Below, piece by piece: positions 61,082 to 64,000 of a DNA stretch of 64,000 nt. The position numbers were made by a program, and so were the translations under genes. The stretch is taken from NCBI GenBank assembly GCA_947184155.2, contig CAMXCT020001084.1, positions 62,001 to 126,000 on the forward strand. The letters are read 5' to 3'. The DNA comes from Cladocopium goreaui (taxonomy: Eukaryota; Sar; Dinophyceae; Suessiales; Symbiodiniaceae). The notes under the pieces are model-generated. The model searched no databases. It was not told where the DNA came from and saw nothing but the letters and a program-made list of their open reading frames with translations. The number at the start of each line of letters is the position of its first letter. Position 1 is the first letter of the stretch.

Positions 61082-64000
61082 TCACAGCACCGTCACATGC
61101 CGAAGCGTCTTGCTGCGCCGAACCCCAACAACGAAGCACGGAAACATGCATCGAGCATAGCTGGGGTGCGCCGGGTGCGCTGGGTGCGCCGGGTGCGCCT
61201 TGGGCCATCGATCCAGGGCTGCATGGCCCGCTCGATGGGCTTCAACACGGCTGTGGCGACCTGGCACAGTTCATGTTTCAGACCTGCCTTGACCCATTTG
61301 TCATACTGTAAGGCTCTGTAACGACGTTAAAAATGGCTCAAATGCGTCAAAGGCAAGTGGTGCTCACAACCACTCTTTCTTTCAGCACCTTTTAGGCGAA
61401 TGCCTTGTTGCTTGGTTGCCATAAGATTGCCGAAAATGTTTCATCGTAGATGATTTGGATCATTTTAGAACTTGCAAGGAATTTACTTAAAGCTTGCAAA
61501 CAAGACGGTTGGCACCGTCTCACAAATCTTGTTAGAATGAGCAGATTCCACGTGGTCTACTACTGTTTGAAAGCTGCTCAAGTAATTCATTGGTTTCCAT
61601 TGGTTTCCCATGTTTTTCCTGTCTGTGGCCATGAGTTGGAAGTTGAAGGCCAGGCTGGCAGCAAAAGGAGCTTCAGGATTCCAGCACCAAGGATTTTGTT
61701 GTCATCCAGACCTTCTTTCCATCTTGCGCACGCTTCGAAACACCTCGTGGCAAGTGAGCAAGCTGCACTGGCCATCAGCTGCACTCAGAAGCTCAATCTT
61801 AAGAGGATCTTACAAAAGCGGTGAGGACATGTGACAATGCACCGGATAAATGAGTCCCACGTAATTCAAATATAGTTGCAAAGTATTGCAAAGAAATCTC
61901 AAGTAATCTTTAGTAATCCATCTATCTCAGACCTCAACCCCAAAAACATCCAAAAACTGTAATCGTCACATGGCTCCGAAACACCACTGGGGCTCCAAAC
62001 GCAACGACGTCAGCAGCGTGCCCCGCGCTCTTCCATTCCCCTGAGCAGCCCGGCGTCGGCGGCACGTCCTGGAGATCAAATCTGCGGGCCGATGTCAATG
62101 AACTCAACACACACTTTTCAGCAAAAGCATTCAGAAACCGACGCCCTCGTCTGACTTTATCCCCTTTTCATCCCTTTTCCGTCTAAAACACCTTGAAAAC
62201 ACGTTGGGAACAGTAAAACAGATTCCTGAAGATTCATTCATCCACTCAATCCACTTTCCGGTCCTCAGGAATACCATGAAAAGCAAACAGATGATCACGG
62301 GGAGGAGAACTGGGATCAGTTTTCCACCTTGGATGCGAAACAGAAACGCCAGGAACTTGATGTGGAATGCGGAAGAGCATACTTTCTCAGCCATGGAATC
62401 CAAACATTCTGCAATCAAACCACGGCCCCAGATACACCCCAAAGTCCAAGCAGAAACCGAGCAAGGAATGCAAACATGTCTCCAGAAAGGATTGACATAT
62501 ACCGTATACCCCCTAACTGCTACGAGCTGCGTTGGGCGGAAGGAACTGAAACCTTCACAGGTTTCACCTCGGCGATGGCTTGTGGGCAAGCAAGGCCTAA
62601 TGCAAGGCAACGGATGCGTGTCTGAATACATGCTGAATGGGATATCAAGTCAAGAAACAGCTAATAACTTCGGGAGTCGTGAGGAAAGGAATCCACAAGG
62701 CCAGAAATCTATTGGACTGACCAAAACAAGGCAGAGGCCACGGCCTTCGTCGATGAAACAAGAACAAATCTCCCTTGTTTGATTGGATCTACTACTACCA
62801 TTTGAAGGACAAAAACAGGCTGTAGGCAAATGTAGGCAAATGTGAGTCTCACAGCAGAGCCGAGAGTCCGGGAAGAAAACGAAATCCTGCATCAGGCAGA
62901 ACCTCAGTTCTTCTCGCTTGTGTGCGGCGTCTCAGTCAACATGTTCGTTCTGGAGTCAACCGTAACCTCCTTGAAGGTCTCAAAGCATCACGATCGAAGA
63001 AAACAAAGCGATTCCCACAAATCGATACAAATAGATACAAATAGTCCCAATGATTGCATATTACCTTGCTTGCTGATTCTGCCCAGTCTAAGTTGTGGAG
63101 AACCAGTGCCTTAAATTTAAACGTGAGGCTCTTCAGACTTCCAAGTGTTTTGGCTGCGTTTCTGGCTACTCCGGGTGGCTCTGAGTCCCGCAGCACTCAC
63201 AGGGGACCAAAGGAAAGGCCAGAAAGTGCTTCAAACGAACCAACGGCTGCGAAAACGGAGCAAAAAGTGGAGCCATGGACCATGTCAAGCAATGTCAATT
63301 TCCATCGTACAGTAGAAAACTTGGTTTCACAAAAAAAAAATGCCTAATTGACACGGGTCTTGCTCCGCCTCAGGGCAGGGTTTGGCCACAATCTGGAAAT
63401 CAGGTTGTGATATTAGTTGTGAAATCCGTGTTCTCGCATGTTCTCGCTGCTTGTGATATTAGTTGTGTTTTTCTGGCATGGCTCGGCACGAGCATCTGAG
63501 CATCTGCACATTTCTTTCCGCGCTCCAGTTCCATTCTGCGCAGATCTGTGTAGGACTTTGCCATCACTCTGTGGGAACTGGGACTCAACCAAGTCGCTGA
63601 GAAACTCAGCGAGAAAGGGTGAAACCTGTGCTCTGTGAGGGCCATGATCATGCCCAGCGGGCTGGAGGCTCAAGAGCATGTTGCCGAGGCATCAACGATG
63701 CCACAGGTTAACAAGTCAAGGTCCACTATCATGAAATAACATTCATGAGTTATGCCAACTAACGGCCCGGATATGTATATCATATAAATCAATATAAATC
63801 ATATATGTGTATTAAGTGTATTTAATGTAATTATTTAATATTATATAGATGCCATTTGAGTCACCAACAGGGACGGGCACACTAACATTGGTATCATCCG
63901 CTGCCCCAATTTTTGAGCTGCGAAAATCTACCTGATGGCCCAGGTACTCACCATTCCTGCAGCAGAATCGAACAGTAAAAGTTTGAAAAAAAAAGAGCCG
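61082..64000. repeat. Tandem array unit 8, partial
   Basis: Resumes mid-unit after the gap and runs off the window. Very similar to units 2 and 5. Confidence 0.92.
61082..64000 (-). CDS. Copy 8 of the unknown multi-exon gene, partial
   Basis: Middle part of a minus-strand copy. Landmarks: P ending 63853 (GC donor), C ending 63065, D from 62969, E 62355-62192, F 61808-61712 (97 nt), G ending 61524, H ending 61199 with the gtgcgccgg minisatellite (61166-61198) behind it. The 3' exons (J to O) are lost in the gap; the 5' end is beyond the window. Confidence 0.45.

Noticed and set aside
1..64000. CRISPR arrays, tRNA, rRNA or 5S genes
   Set aside because: No direct-repeat/spacer pattern of CRISPR type and no conserved RNA gene sequence seen; the short repeats are minisatellites without unique spacers.

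Overview
The window reads as nuclear DNA of a dinoflagellate. A retroelement in it carries 16 of the 22 nt of the dinoflagellate spliced leader (GCCATTTTGGCTCAAG) just upstream of its first gene. The genes are head-to-tail tandem copies on one strand. Predicted intron donors are a mix of GT and GC, and GT and GC replace each other at the same site in different copies. No bacterial gene, rRNA, tRNA or CRISPR array is visible.

Layout: the whole window is a tandem array of a ~7.1 kb unit, about eight copies (starts at 1, 7127, 17170, 32200, 40188, 47281, 54461; an eighth resumes after a 100-N gap at 60982-61081). Each unit holds a ~1 kb spacer without a gene and a ~6 kb multi-exon gene on the minus strand. 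I do not recognise the protein. Copies differ by indels of 3n bases inside the predicted exons and by any length elsewhere, which supports coding. The visible pieces include one membrane segment, helical segments and at least three copies of a short GDRV...GFDEDG motif that looks like a small beta-barrel repeat. Units 1 and 7 are nearly identical but damaged by template-switch type rearrangements.

Three insertions, each placed in a predicted intron, interrupt three units. Unit 2 has a 3,003 bp DNA transposon (12378-15380) with 28 bp terminal inverted repeats, an 8 bp target duplication and captured gene fragments, one with a C5-methyltransferase motif VIII. Unit 3 has a 7,897 bp tyrosine-recombinase retrotransposon (18551-26447, minus strand). 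Unit 4 has an 859 bp element with an 11 bp target duplication (35814-36672).

The retrotransposon is the most interesting object. Its ends are split direct repeats (B1 - genes - A1-B2-A2 in sense direction), as in Ngaro/PAT-type elements. Its genes are, in order, a Gag with a CCHC knuckle, a C5-cytosine-methyltransferase-like protein, reverse transcriptase-RNase H, and a tyrosine recombinase. The methyltransferase start overlaps the Gag stop as ATGA. Methyltransferase, a 120-residue linker and RT share one frame broken only by two TGA codons. The spliced-leader relic lies in the loop of a hairpin in both copies of the 99 bp terminal repeat.

Limits: exon boundaries come only from comparing the copies by eye; no transcript or database search was possible. 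Spacer and intron content is described where seen.
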